Of a stretch of 64,000 nt of DNA, positions 22,892 through 32,532 are shown piece by piece (position 1 is the first letter of the stretch; each line of letters opens with the position of its first letter). A model generated the notes under the pieces. It was not told the origin of the DNA. It searched no databases and worked only from the letters and a program-made list of their open reading frames with translations. The translations under genes and the position numbers were made by a program. This DNA is from Lactarius indigo (taxonomy: Eukaryota; Basidiomycota; Agaricomycetes; Russulales; Russulaceae), in NCBI GenBank assembly GCA_025766275.1, contig JAFKAC010000003.1, positions 2,728,001-2,792,000 on the forward strand, written 5' to 3'.

Positions 22892-23599
22892 TTATAAATC
22901 TTTGGTTTTCAGGTCAATGCCGCATTCCACGCCTAGTGGGGTGGTTAGCTCCTCATTGAGTAACGTTTCTAGAGATTGTCCGTTTCGGGAGTCGACCCAT
23001 CGTCGCGCATTCGCATCGAAATTAAATCTCTTGGGTCCACTAGGTGTTCGTTAGTATGGGGCTATTAAACCAGCTAGAACTTTAGTGGCAACACACCTAA
23101 CGGGGGAGGAGAGCCAAATCTGCTTATTAGGCGGTTGCTTGTTGATCACGTACGTCCCATGCTGGCCTAGATCGAGGGTGAGAACCCCACTCTATGAACG
23201 ACAATCAGCAAACAAAGACGCAGAGCACTGTTCAAGGAGGGCACACGTGATATTCAACCTCTAAAGAAGGGTCCCCATGGGAATCTAATATGTTCTGCAG
23301 CTCGTCGAGCAGCTCCTCCATGGTGGTATCAGCAAGCTTCTCGTACAAAGATTGCTGGAGGGAACTATTTCACCAATGGTGCAAAGAACATCATATAAAC
23401 TCATTAGGAGGGGTAGATTTATGAAGACACCAACTTCAAACCTCTGCGCCACGTGAGGTGTTGGAAGAGTAAGTAAGCGCGTCTGCGCGTTGCGGTTGGC
23501 AGCAACTGGGAGAGTTATCCGGGATATGCCTTTGATCGCGATGTAAGTTTTTGAGAAAGCAGGCAGTAACCGTGAGGAGTGTCTGAGGGCCAAGAACAT
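22892..23599 (-). CDS. YFH1: Frataxin, mitochondrial iron-sulfur assembly protein
   Basis: Mitochondrial matrix protein that stimulates cysteine desulfurase and supplies iron for Fe-S cluster assembly. Four exons (23599..23442, 23364..23247, 23191..23097, 23039..22892) splice in phase to 172 residues. Exon 1 is a presequence: [20 protein letters not shown], Arg/Ser-rich. The mature domain reads [20 protein letters not shown] with the acidic ridge, then [20 protein letters not shown], then [19 protein letters not shown], the signature of the family. The first donor (GTTTGA) is weak, but the frame only works with it. The gene sits directly downstream of a rhodanese gene on the same strand, another sulfur protein. 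Confidence 0.93.
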
Positions 23600-24003
23600 A
23601 GCGGTGGCGGCGGTAATGTTCCAAGTGAGCAAGAACTGTACCCACACACGCGATTGGCGCCGACTACTCATATAGGCCCAGGGCTCATACTCAATCAACT
23701 CACGTACTGGTAATGTTCTCTCTAAAGTAACACGATAGAAAGTTGATTCGCAATAATTAGATCTACTCTGTAAGAGAGTTTGCTACTACATGTTTACACG
23801 GTAAACACTGTTCAGAAACAAGTATTTCCATTCCATCTGGTGCTGGCCGACTCTCCCCACGTTGTTGCGGACACACCGAGAAGAAGTCCCGGGTTAACCT
23901 ACTCAAGTGCAACTGAAGCGGCGCATGTGCACTAGGCTCACAGAGCCGGGGGCCACCTCGTCCGACAAGTGCAGCGGTGGCAGAGAGTAAGAGACCAGAA
24001 AGA
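23600..24003. other. Intergenic between rhodanese and frataxin genes
   Basis: No gene or repeat is seen in this 404 bp; it presumably holds the frataxin promoter. Confidence 0.4.
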
Positions 24004-24621
24004 CTACGACGATTGGCCTCCTTCCCTCGCCTTCCAGTCGAGCCAAGATCCCTTATAGTTGAGAATCCTATGAGGCATAGGCATCAGTACAGGTTTACCA
24101 AATGCGGGGATATATATATACTTATTATATCCGTTCCTCCGTGCAACGTCACTTGCTGATGAGCTGCGCATGCCGCTGCGACAGTAGAATACAATTTCTT
24201 GATCCAAAGCGGGCTTCTGGAAGCCATACGTTTCTTTGAACTTTTCCCCGTCCAGGTGCAATGCCCCGGAGAGGCCAGACAGTGGGAGATTGACCGCAGA
24301 AGGGATCATGCCTTGCAGCACCTCATCAGGTTCCCGTACATCGATTAAATACGCATCCTAAATCAAAGGTGAGAGCTGACTTGAGTGACTAGAGAAAAAT
24401 GAACGTACCTCGCTAGGCTGCTGAGACTTCCGTTTCACTTGCTCATATGTCAGGATGGGTGTGACCCAATCCTTCTGTAATTCTTCCTTCGCTTTGTTGT
24501 GGGCTTTTCGTTCCTCCGGAGTTCGTGACGAGTTGAAGCGTACACCAAGCGCTAAGAGTGGACGGGGGGTATGAGTACTGGGGCGCGATCGAGCTGCAGA
24601 GAGGACAACAGAGCGTAACAT
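24004..24621 (-). CDS. Single-domain rhodanese, probably mitochondrial thiosulfate sulfurtransferase
   Basis: Three exons (24621..24409, 24357..24122, 24067..24004) give 170 residues. The N-terminus MLRSVVLSAARSRPSTHTPR looks like a mitochondrial presequence. The rhodanese domain shows DAYLIDVREPDEV, GMIPSAVNLPLSG, the active-site loop VFYCRSGMRSSSA with the catalytic Cys, and the closing NYKGSWLDWKAREGG. The size and layout match yeast Rdl-type thiosulfate sulfurtransferases. The second intron begins at a TA-repeat (GTATATATATAT); reading through it gives a longer but less family-like end. It lies head to tail with frataxin and divergent from the copper transporter gene. Confidence 0.9.
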
Positions 24622-25367
24622 ATCGAGTGGATGTTCCTCCTGTCAGTCGATTTGCTAACTTCAGTTCACTTGACTTAAAAAGATTTCGTGGTTGGTCAGA
24701 GCGACACGTGACCATGGTCGGCTCAGTAAGAACTGGGAAAGTGAGGCATTACTATGATTGGCCAGGAAGAATTGCCTCACTACCTCTGTCTCTTCTTCTC
24801 CCCCTTTCGTCCCCCTCATTCAACAATCCTCCCTTCTCTCCCTGCGGCCTCATCCACATCTATCCACGGATTGTATACTCATTCCGACACTTTTTCAGCA
24901 TCACGACCGGTTCATTTCATTTTCGAGCTTGCGTCGTCTCCCGCCCAATGATGCCAGCGCACACGGGAATGTAGTTCTCACCCAGTGCGCCCTGGATGTT
25001 GTTGGCGTTTAGTCGTTTGGCAAGGACTTGGTTGCTCTGGCACAGACGACTAGCTCAACTCCTAGCGAGCGCGCCGCGCTTAAAGGGGCCTAAGTGCGAG
25101 CGTAGTTCTCCGAAGCTTGCCCCGTCTTGTTCTCCAACCCTGGACTCCATAGCATCGGACACTCTTGGTTCTCCTTTTTCGCTTCCCTTCTACTCTGACG
25201 GCGTCTCGGACTCTGGACTGGGCCGGACCGCTGATTTGATCCTTTTTGCCGTAAGACCCGGCAAATCCCGTGGGAACAGTCACTGCTGTTCCGGTCTTGT
25301 CCACCTGGCTGGTTACCTTCTGATTGTGGCTACGACCCAGTTTTCTTTACTCCTCGACCCTTCAGAC
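24622..25367 (+). promoter_or_regulatory. Upstream region of copper transporter copy 1, conserved in the duplicate
   Basis: This 746 bp stretch precedes CTR copy 1 and is recognisably repeated upstream of the CTR pseudogene at about 28635-29280. Shared blocks include ggcattactaYgattgg (an inverted CCAAT box) at about 24744, a block around gtagttctcacc at 24970, and tttttgccgtaagacc at about 25245. Frames open here into the CTR gene, but the Met-rich start at 25368 is the better start. Retention of these blocks in both copies suggests regulatory value. That they respond to copper is inference. Confidence 0.5.
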
Positions 25368-26003
25368 ATGGATATGGGCGGCTCGAATACCTCAAACTCC
25401 CGCATGGACATGATGACGCCATATCTTCATTTTACGGGCGGAGATAGCCTCTTCTTCAAGTCCTGGCGCCCATCTTCCAACGGCGCTGTCGCAGGCGCCA
25501 GTATCGCACTCATGGTGTTGGCCATTTCAGAGAGGCTACTTTTTTCTATCCGTGGAGTCCTGGAGGCTCGTTGGAGGAGAAGGTGTGGATAATGAGACTC
25601 ATTTGCAGATCTTACCTGATTGTTGGCTCAGTGCCCTCGCCCTAAATGCCGGTCGCACCATTGAGAGAGACATACCTCTTTCCGGGAAACCAGTAGCGAA
25701 AGAGGGAGACGTTTGCGAGGACGATCTGGGTTCAACGGGGTCTCCCATCGTACAACGGAGGCGCACTATTCCCCCCTTTATCTTTTCTCACGATGCTGCG
25801 AGGGGTGCCCTATATTCCCTACAGGCTTTACTCTCCTTTGCTCTTATGTTAGCCGTGATGTGAGCTCCCTGCTCCGTTTGTACCCTGCTCATCCGTGACT
25901 TATAATTCATCATAGGACATTCCAAGCAGCGTATATCATCTCGATTGTTATCGGATTGGGTCTTGGAGAGATTTTGTTTGGGCGGATTGCCAGTGCCCTG
26001 TAG
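25368..26003 (+). CDS. CTR-family copper transporter
   Basis: Plasma-membrane (or vacuolar) high-affinity copper importer that works as a trimer. Exons 25368..25582, 25632..25859 and 25916..26003 give 176 residues. The extracellular N-terminus has Met motifs (MDMGGSNTSNSRMDMM). TM1 is about residues 38-58 (AGASIALMVLAISERLL), followed by a cytosolic loop ending RRRTIPPFIFSHDAARG. TM2 carries the MxxxM selectivity motif in LSFALMLAVMTFQAA, and TM3 the GxxxG packing motif in IGLGLGEILFGR. All splice sites are canonical. It lies 243 bp upstream of a BIM1-like gene on the same strand. This is the intact copy; the duplicate at 29278 is broken. Confidence 0.9.
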
Positions 26004-26246
26004 TTCTCAGCTGACTTTGTATATTGAAATGTTGCAATTGGCGTTCTTCTTTTTGTCTTGGTTGAACTCCAAAGCTAAGCGTTGAACGTTGAACGTTGAA
26101 CCCCAACACGTTCGTTAGCTGCGGTAAGTTTTTCTCATGCCTTTTTGTGAAAAAGTTTTTCACCACTTTGCCTTTCTAGTGATTTCGTGGATGTCGCTTC
26201 CTAGGAATATTGCCCCTGGCTAAGGATTCCGAGTTGGAGAGTCAAA

Positions 26247-27041
26247 ATGCGCTTTGCCACCTTTGCTCTGCTGGCCGGTATGATCACGGTTGTGAATGCA
26301 CACTTCCAAGTGTCGTACCCGCCACCGAGAGGGCTATTTGTTGCCGCTAATGAGGACAACTTTTGCGGTAAATGGCAACTGGTCCCCACTGGTTTAAATT
26401 CTGACGTTACACTCCAGATAACTATGTGCATGCTGTGAGCAACAGGAGTGAGTTCCCCCTCAGCGGGGGTTATGTCACGTTAAGAGCAGGGCATCCCAAC
26501 TGGAGTTGTACGTTGGACTAGTTCCCCACCCCTCTTCTCCCACATTTGATGCGCTGACGACCCCGTGTATAGTCGCCGTTTTGCTTTCAGCCGTGCAGGA
26601 CCCAACGTCCTTCGATAATTTCACCACTTCCTCGGGACAGCAGCAGTTTGTGCGGGACTTTGCCAGTGGTTCTGGGGTGGGCGTGTTTTGTATACCTCTC
26701 GACCTTAACAAAACTGGCATTAGTGGCGTTCAAGACGGTGTCAACGTCACTATTCAGTTTATTTTCAGCGGAAGTGATGGTAGCCTCTATCAGATAGGTT
26801 TCCGATCTTCTCAGTTACTTCGCCACTTTGACCATCGTCTGCACAGTGCTCGGACCTGACGTTGTCGAAGAGTTTCACGATCCCGTCGAATGTTTCATGC
26901 TCCGATGTTACCGCGACTAGTAGTGCACCCACAGCTTCAGCAACTTCGACCCCATTTACCGGTAACAGTGCAGGCAAAATGGCCACTTCAGGCATCTTTG
27001 GAGTGCTCGGTCTCATCGCAGCGATTATTGTCACGCTCTGA
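26247..27041 (+). CDS. BIM1/X325-like copper-binding protein, copy 1 (last intron donor lost)
   Basis: Secreted LPMO-like copper protein; Cryptococcus Bim1 helps CTR1 take up copper. The signal peptide [18 protein letters not shown] would be cleaved before His1 ([11 protein letters not shown]), the copper-binding N-terminus. A second likely ligand His is in the AGHPNW context. Exons 26247..26367, 26418..26507 and 26573..26793 splice normally. The equivalent last exon 26847..27041 encodes the Cys-containing end, a Ser/Thr stretch and a hydrophobic GPI-anchor tail ([13 protein letters not shown]). However, the donor of the last intron reads AT where copy 2 has GT. If the intron is kept, the protein stops at 26859, loses its anchor and may be soluble. 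If a cryptic donor is used, the frame breaks. Confidence 0.82.
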
Positions 27042-27420
27042 ATTGTGTAGGACTTCCCGGGCATGCCGGGATTGTCGTTATTGTAACGAAAACATAGTCG
27101 ATTGTTCTTACTACCCTTCTCAGTGAGATGGTAATCACTCTTGAAGGCCGCCTTAGCTTGATCCATCGCCTGGAAGGAAACAGCGTGGAAGGCCATGCGG
27201 ACATCTGTGCGATCCTTGAGCCAGGCAGGTGTGGTAAGGACCTCATCGGTGGTATTGATCTTTTGGCTTCGATACCAAAGCAAATTTTGACGGGGGACTG
27301 GAGCCAGGACAAGTAAAATTCCTACCAAAATCAAAAACCTCTGCCCGTCTATCTTCACTTGTACCCGGATTCCACTTTAATGATAGTTAGGGGCAGGCCC
27401 CAGCGTGGCAAAGAGTGGAT

Positions 27421-27640
27421 GCAGTGGCCATGGGCTTGCGTGCGACAAGGTGGAAGCAGTGGAGACTTGAGAAGTGCAGCGCGGGGGTACTTCTTGCAAG
27501 TAAGAATTCCTGTGTGGTGAAGGGTGGAGGCAGCAGTCACGGGCTTGCGTGCAGGCGAGGGCAGTGGACTGGCAGTGGGAACTTGAGGGGTGCAGTGGAC
27601 TGAGGGGCAGTGGGGGGGGCACTTCTTGCAAGTGCTGGTG
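27421..27640. repeat. Two-unit imperfect tandem repeat, about 109 bp period
   Basis: Two imperfect units begin near 27421 and 27530. Both contain gggcttgcgtgc, an acttgag...gtgcag core and end cacttcttgcaagt or tacttcttgcaagt. The tract is rich in gcagtgg phrases. Confidence 0.7.
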
Positions 27641-28436
27641 AGATGGAGGTAGTTTACGGAGGTAGTTTGAGGACTCGGTTACTATAGTAGCGAGAGACAT
27701 GGGGTCAGTAGGAACAAAACGAAACTAAAAAAAATACATATCTTGATCACTGGGCCGAAGCCCAGGTCGTCGCCAGCATGTAGGTGATAGTAGCAGCTTG
27801 GATTCTAGCGCTTGCCGGTCAATTTGGTAAGTGCCCGGGATCTAGATATGATTGGTGTATACCAGTGCGAGACGGTCCAGATAGACTCCAATTTGAGAGT
27901 ACTGTACATGGGGGTGAGAAAGATGTATTTGAGTCAGCGTGGCTAGAGCGGAAATCAGGAAGGTGTGCGCGATGACACAGACTGCGGTGCCATATTCGCT
28001 ATTTGCGCGGGTCCTAAGGGCAGGTGGGCGTACGTTGAAGTCTGGCTCGTTTAAATAGCGATATGGGGGTAGAAGGGGTGATGTACCCGAAAGTAAACCT
28101 GATAGAGGCAAGTATTCGAGCGTAATGGCTATAGGCATGCTAGCTTTACCCCTCCTCTCCGTGCTCTGGATTAGTTTGATGTCGCCTCTTTTCGGTGGTA
28201 GTACAGACACTATTTGACAGAGTTGTGGCCAGGACGCTGGGAGAATGGGGACAAGTTTTCCGGTGCAGTTGGTATTGTAATGGGTGGCCCTCGCAGTGTG
28301 AAAGAATGGCATGTTGCGCCGGTCACATTCCCACACGGCAGCACAGGAGAGAGGCTCTGTCAAAAAAAAAATTCCTTCCATTGGAGAAGTTTTTACAAGA
28401 GTGCATGGCCTGGGATGGCGAAGTAAAAGCCCTGGG

Positions 28437-28625
28437 AGCCCACTGGAAAGTAGCCCAGTGACCGTCTGTAAGTTATATGAAGGTAAACGTAAACCTGCGA
28501 TTGAAGCCCACTGGATAGACCGGTGACCGTCTGTATATGAGGGTCAACCTGCGATATACAATTATCATATAGAGGCTGGTCACGAGCCTACCCACTGGAA
28601 AGCAAGGCGCTGCAGTGACATGTGA
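28437..28625. repeat. Degenerate minisatellite, three units of about 50-70 bp
   Basis: Units start with cccactgga at about 28439, 28507 and 28591. The first two share gtgaccgtctgta and aacctgcgat; the third is partial. It abuts the 5' end of duplicated copy 2. Confidence 0.65.
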
Positions 28626-29277
28626 TACGTGACTTACGATTGGGGCATTACTACGATTGGTCAGGATCAATTGCCTCATATTGCCTCATACTCGCATATC
28701 ACCCTCATTTAACCCCTTCTCCCCTTCATCCATTCATCCAGACCGTCCCCCATCTCCCTGCGGTTTATGCCCATGTACCTTGGGATTCGACTCATTCCGG
28801 CTCATTTTTGTTTTTTGCTTTGCTTTGCGATCGATTCTTATTTCTCGAGTTTGCATCGCCTCGCTCCCAATGACGCCAGCGCACGCGGGAGCGTAGTTCT
28901 CACCAAGTGTGCCCTGGGTGTTGTCGGTGTTTGGTTGTTGGCAAGGCCTTACCTCAGCGTACGTTGATCTGGCATGGACAACGAACTTCACGCATAGTGA
29001 GCGTGACGAGCTTGAAAGGGCTGAGTGCGAGCATAGTTCTCCGAAGCCTCCCCCGTCTTGTTCTCTAGCCTTAGACTCCCCAGAATTGGACTCTTTGCCA
29101 TGAGACGGCCGGGGTCTTCCAGAAAGTAGGCCTGTCCGCGGATTATTATATATATTTTTGCCGTAAGACCTGGCAAACCCCATGGGATCGGCCACTACCA
29201 TTCCCAGCCTTGTCTCACACCGAGCTTAACTGATTTATCGATCTTCACTGCGACCCATTTTCCTTCCTCCATGGAAC

Positions 29278-29925
29278 ATAGATATGAACAACTCGAATAC
29301 TACAACCTCCCGCATGGACAGGATGACACCATCTTCATTTCACGGGTGGGGAAAGCCTTCTTCAAGTCCTGGCGCCCATCTTCCAACGGCGCTATCGCTA
29401 GGGCCAGTATTACACTCATAGTGTTGGCCATTTCAGAAAGATTCCTTTTTTTTTTTTTTAGCTCGTGGTGCCATGGAGATTCTTTGGAGAAGATATGGAT
29501 CATAAGGCTCCGTATACCGATTTTACCTGACTGTTGGCTTAGTGGCCTTGCCCTCGATGCCGGCCACATTGTTGAGAGGACCACATTTCTCCCAGGAAAG
29601 TGATAGCGAAAGAGGAAGACATTTACGAGGACGATATCAATGAGGTTTCCCATCATACAACGGAGGCATACTATCCCTCCTTTTGTCTTTTCCCATGATT
29701 CGGCGAGGGGTGCCCTATATTCCCTACAGGCTTTACTCTCCTTTGCTCTTATGTTGGCCGTGATGTGAGTTGAGCTCCCAACCTTGTTTGTATCCCACTC
29801 ATTCGCGACTTATAATTCATGCTCGTGCCCATAGGACCATTCAAGCAGCAGGTATCAGCTTGATTGTTATCAGATTGGATGTTGGAGAGATTCAGTTCGG
29901 ACGGATTGCCAGCGCACACCTATAG
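29278..29925 (+). pseudogene. CTR-family copper transporter, broken copy
   Basis: It aligns base for base with the intact gene at 25368 but carries several lesions. The start codon ATG has become ATA (29278-29280). Two bases are missing near 29331, shifting the frame before TM1. A T-run interrupts the end of exon 1 near 29450, and one base is missing in exon 2 near 29580, which leads into stops. The intron positions are still recognisable. In the third exon the TM3 GxxxG motif is degraded. The pieces FFKSWRPSSNGAIARASITL and YSLQALLSFALMLAVM remain readable in separate frames. A functional transporter is very unlikely. Confidence 0.88.
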
Positions 29926-30147
29926 TTCTCAGCCTATTTTATATACATTGGAATACTGAAAGTTTTTTTTTCTTTCTCGTTTTGCCTAAACTCCGACGCG
30001 TTTCCTTAGCTACAACCTTTAGGTAAGCTCTCATGTCCTTGTGAAAAACTTTTTCACCTTATTGCTTTTTTGGTTTTCCCAGATATATTGAAGATTGAAC
30101 GAGGTTGCTCAACCCATCCTTTCAATCATTCCGACTTTAGAGCCAAC

Positions 30148-30970
30148 ATGCGCTTCGCCACTTTTGCTCTGCTGACCGGTATGATCACGGTAGTCAGCGC
30201 ACACTTCCAGGTGTCGTACCCGCCGCCGAGAGGACCTTTTGACGAAGATAACGAAGTCAACTTTTGCGGTGATGGCAGTCGGTCTCCACCGCGATTTTGA
30301 GTCTGACGTTTTGTCCCAGATAATTACGCGCATGCTGTGAGCAACAGGAGCGAGTTCCCGCTCAGTGGGGGTTTTGTCACGTTGAACTCTGAACATGCCA
30401 ACTGGAATCGTACGTCGAATTAGTTTCCCATTCTTCGCACCCCACGTTTCGTGCGTTTTTGACAACTCGGTGATATAGTCGCCATTTTACTCTCGACCGT
30501 GCAGGACCCGACGTCCTTTGATAATTTCACCACTTCCTCAGGACAGCAGCAGCTCGCGAGGAACTTTGCCAGTGGTTCTGGGGAGGGCGGGTTTTGCATC
30601 CCTCTTGACCTCAACAATACTGGCATTAGTGGTGTTCAAAACAATGCGAACGTCACCATTCAGTTCCTTTTCAATGGAGGTGATGGTAGCCTCTTCCAGG
30701 TAGATCTCCGAGACGCTTGGTCACCCAACTCATTGACCATCGTCTGCACAGTGCGCAGACCTGACGCTGTCGAATAACTTTACGATCCCGTCGAGTGTTT
30801 CATGCTCCAATGGTACCTCGACCGGTACCTCTTCCACGAGTACCTCCGGCTCACAGTCAACGAGTCGGGCACCCTCGGCGAGTTCGACCTCGTCTAGTGG
30901 TAACAGTGCAAGTAAAGTGGCCACTCCGGGCGTGCTCGGTCTCATCGCCGCGGTGATCGTCGCGCTGTGA
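30148..30970 (+). CDS. BIM1/X325-like copper-binding protein, intact copy 2, GPI-anchored
   Basis: Four exons (30148..30268, 30320..30409, 30479..30699, 30752..30970), all with GT-AG introns, give 216 residues. The signal peptide [18 protein letters not shown] is followed by His1 in [14 protein letters not shown] second candidate copper ligand lies in NSEHANWN. The core shows [17 protein letters not shown] and [17 protein letters not shown]-glycosylation sequons are frequent. The C-terminal third is Ser/Thr-rich ([15 protein letters not shown]) and ends in the hydrophobic GPI signal [13 protein letters not shown]. The family binds Cu(II) at the cell wall without oxidising polysaccharide. Its nearest copper importer partner is the intact CTR gene 4.8 kb upstream. 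Confidence 0.88.
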
Positions 30971-31646
30971 AGTGTATGAAACTTCCGGGACCTGCCGGGA
31001 TTCATTCTCGTAACAAAAACATAGTTGGTTGTTCTTACTTTCTTTTCTGGAGAGAAATTCTAGGCCCTGTCAGCTATTGTTTTCTGCGCTCTTCTACTGG
31101 AGAGGTTCCATTTAAGCTATTTTTTGCAAGAGTGCATGGTACAGTACAGAGCAGTATAGGACCCAAACAGATTAGAAGCCTAAGATAGAGTTTGACACAG
31201 CAGAAGCCACAGGATAGCCCACATCAACTGTTCCGTGTCGGGCCGGTGGCTGTGTCGCCAAGTTTCGTTGTTAGTGAGGTGAAATGCCCCAGTACGCCAT
31301 GAGGGTAACACGAACAAGACAACGTTCAATTGGGTATCTATATCCTGACATGATTGCTCTTATGTTCTCATGAGTTGGGGCGCGGCCTTCGGGCTTCGTA
31401 ATCGGTTCGGCAAACGATTGTCAACTCCCTTTGTCCATCGGGTGCCGCCCAGATCGGGCTAATCCTCCGTTGCGTTCCGCTTGCTTTGCAAATCACGGCT
31501 CTGTCCTCGACTCAAGAGGGCTGTGTCATTCCAGCGTCTAAACGAGAGCGGCCTTTATAATAGACCGCAGCGTGCGCCCATTGACCACTACCCCATTCCA
31601 TCAGCTAGCTTTTCCAACACCTTCACTCACTTTTTCTCGAGAGATC
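30971..31646. other. 3' flank of the duplication and promoter of the next gene
   Basis: The first 170 bp continue the duplicated flank. After that no gene or repeat is recognised up to the start of the small conserved protein. Confidence 0.4.
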
Positions 31647-32183
31647 ATGGGCTTGGCCGGCGTACTTTCCGTTTTTGTTGAAAAAAAAAAAGAAAAGCCA
31701 TGGGAAGTCGTCGACAGCAAGGCTGTCGAGCCTGTTCCCCTTTTTGACGAGGATGATGGTGCGTGTACCCTTGCCCTACTCTAAAGAGGGGCTGGACGCC
31801 TTAAATCAGGTATTGCAGACATCGACATCATTTACGTCCACGAGACGCGGGTCGTCCGCAATTTCGTTTTTGACGTACGAAAAGATAAGGATTTGGAGAA
31901 CTCGTTACTTTTCGCACAGCAGCAGTTCGTCGAGGAAGTGCAAAGAAAGGGCTATAATGCTCTATGGAGTGAAGGGTGCGCTCAACACATACTGGCCTTG
32001 CAAATTTGTGTTACTAACGAGTTCCACAGATGGCAGCTAACCCTCCTCCGCAAAGCAAAACGACATCGGGTCGAAGTCAAGTACATAGGGCAACCTGCTT
32101 GTCTCACCGGGAAGCAAGTACAACCTCACCAACCACCCTTTCTGGCCGTTCTCGCGGAGCTGAGACTGGTTTGTGCTGCGTAG
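31647..32183 (+). CDS. Small conserved protein of unknown function
   Basis: Three exons (31647..31758, 31810..31975, 32030..32183) splice in phase to 143 residues. It starts MGLAGVLSVFVEKKKEKPWE and contains HETRVVRNFVFDVRKDKD, a helical FAQQQFVEEVQRKGYNALWS segment, and GWQLTLLRKAKRHRVEVKYI near the C-terminus. No signal peptide or membrane segment is visible. The WSEGW...RKxKRHRVEVxYxGxPA pattern looks like a conserved fungal family, but I cannot name a function. It stands between the copper modules and the sulfurtransferase gene. Three clean introns without frame loss argue that it is expressed. Confidence 0.75.
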
Positions 32184-32532
32184 GATATGGGTAGAGGGCT
32201 CGTATTTTTGTAATATGTCTCGTGTATCTTAGACCTGCATCGTTTTAGTCGTCATAGCATCTCTTGTACTCATTAGATATATTTATCACATGGCAACTCA
32301 TTCAGGTACTGCAGTTGACAATAACGACAACGTTACTAAAAACCGGTTATCAGTTTGATATGATAATAAACTAGCGGATGTAATGTGACCAAATGATGAT
32401 GATGCAAGTCTCGGAGATAATGTAGCATGTGTTTTGATGATGAGAAACCCAGCCCCAGTCGGAGATCTTCATAAAATAATTCAAAAATTCATCTATCGCC
32501 TTGACTTCACTAAGCTAAATCTCTGAGTGTAA
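32184..32532. other. Convergent 3' region
   Basis: AT-rich 349 bp between converging genes; nothing else is seen. Confidence 0.4.

Larger units (their letters stand above)
24735..27120 (+). repeat. Segmental duplication, copy 1 (CTR plus BIM1-like module)
   Basis: This block aligns by eye with 28635..31050 in the same order: promoter, CTR gene, spacer, BIM1-like gene and about 75 bp of 3' flank. The offset stays near 3.9 kb throughout (CTR starts differ by 3910, BIM1-like starts by 3901). Similarity is highest in coding exons and the two-thirds of introns near splice sites. The flank resumes at about 28355, after an apparent insertion of about 1.2 kb that copy 2 lacks. Confidence 0.85.
27042..28630. 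other. Spacer between the two copper modules; about 1.2 kb absent from copy 2
   Basis: No confident gene is seen. Homology to copy 2 stops near 27120 and resumes near 28355 (ggagagaggctctgtca and then acaagagtgcatgg), so about 1.2 kb is either inserted here or lost from copy 2. A minus-strand frame of about 100 codons (27358 down to 27060) looks mildly protein-like but starts inside shared 3' flank. No terminal inverted repeats or target duplication could be recognised. The block contains two minisatellite-like tracts, listed separately. Confidence 0.5.
28635..31050 (+). repeat. Segmental duplication, copy 2 (CTR pseudogene plus BIM1-like gene)
   Basis: Second copy of the block described at 24735..27120, in direct orientation. 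It retains the promoter blocks, a broken CTR gene and an intact BIM1-like gene. Its 3' flank continues to about 31140, where tgcaagagtgcatgg matches the copy 1 flank at about 28400. Confidence 0.85.

Noticed and set aside
24996..25367. N-terminal extension of the CTR protein
   Set aside because: The frame is open upstream to 24996, but CTR proteins begin with a short Met-rich segment, and the extension has no family similarity. It is more likely 5' untranslated sequence.
26765..27358. 197-codon minus-strand open frame
   Set aside because: Two thirds of it is antisense to the last exon of BIM1-like copy 1. The remainder is short, unmatched and absent from copy 2.
27377..27700. Minus-strand frame rich in His, Ser, Pro and Cys
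   Set aside because: It is a translation of the two-unit tandem repeat and has no protein-like pattern outside the repeat.
27120..28350. Transposable element
   Set aside because: No transposase, reverse transcriptase or terminal repeats could be recognised, so it is listed only as an unexplained block.
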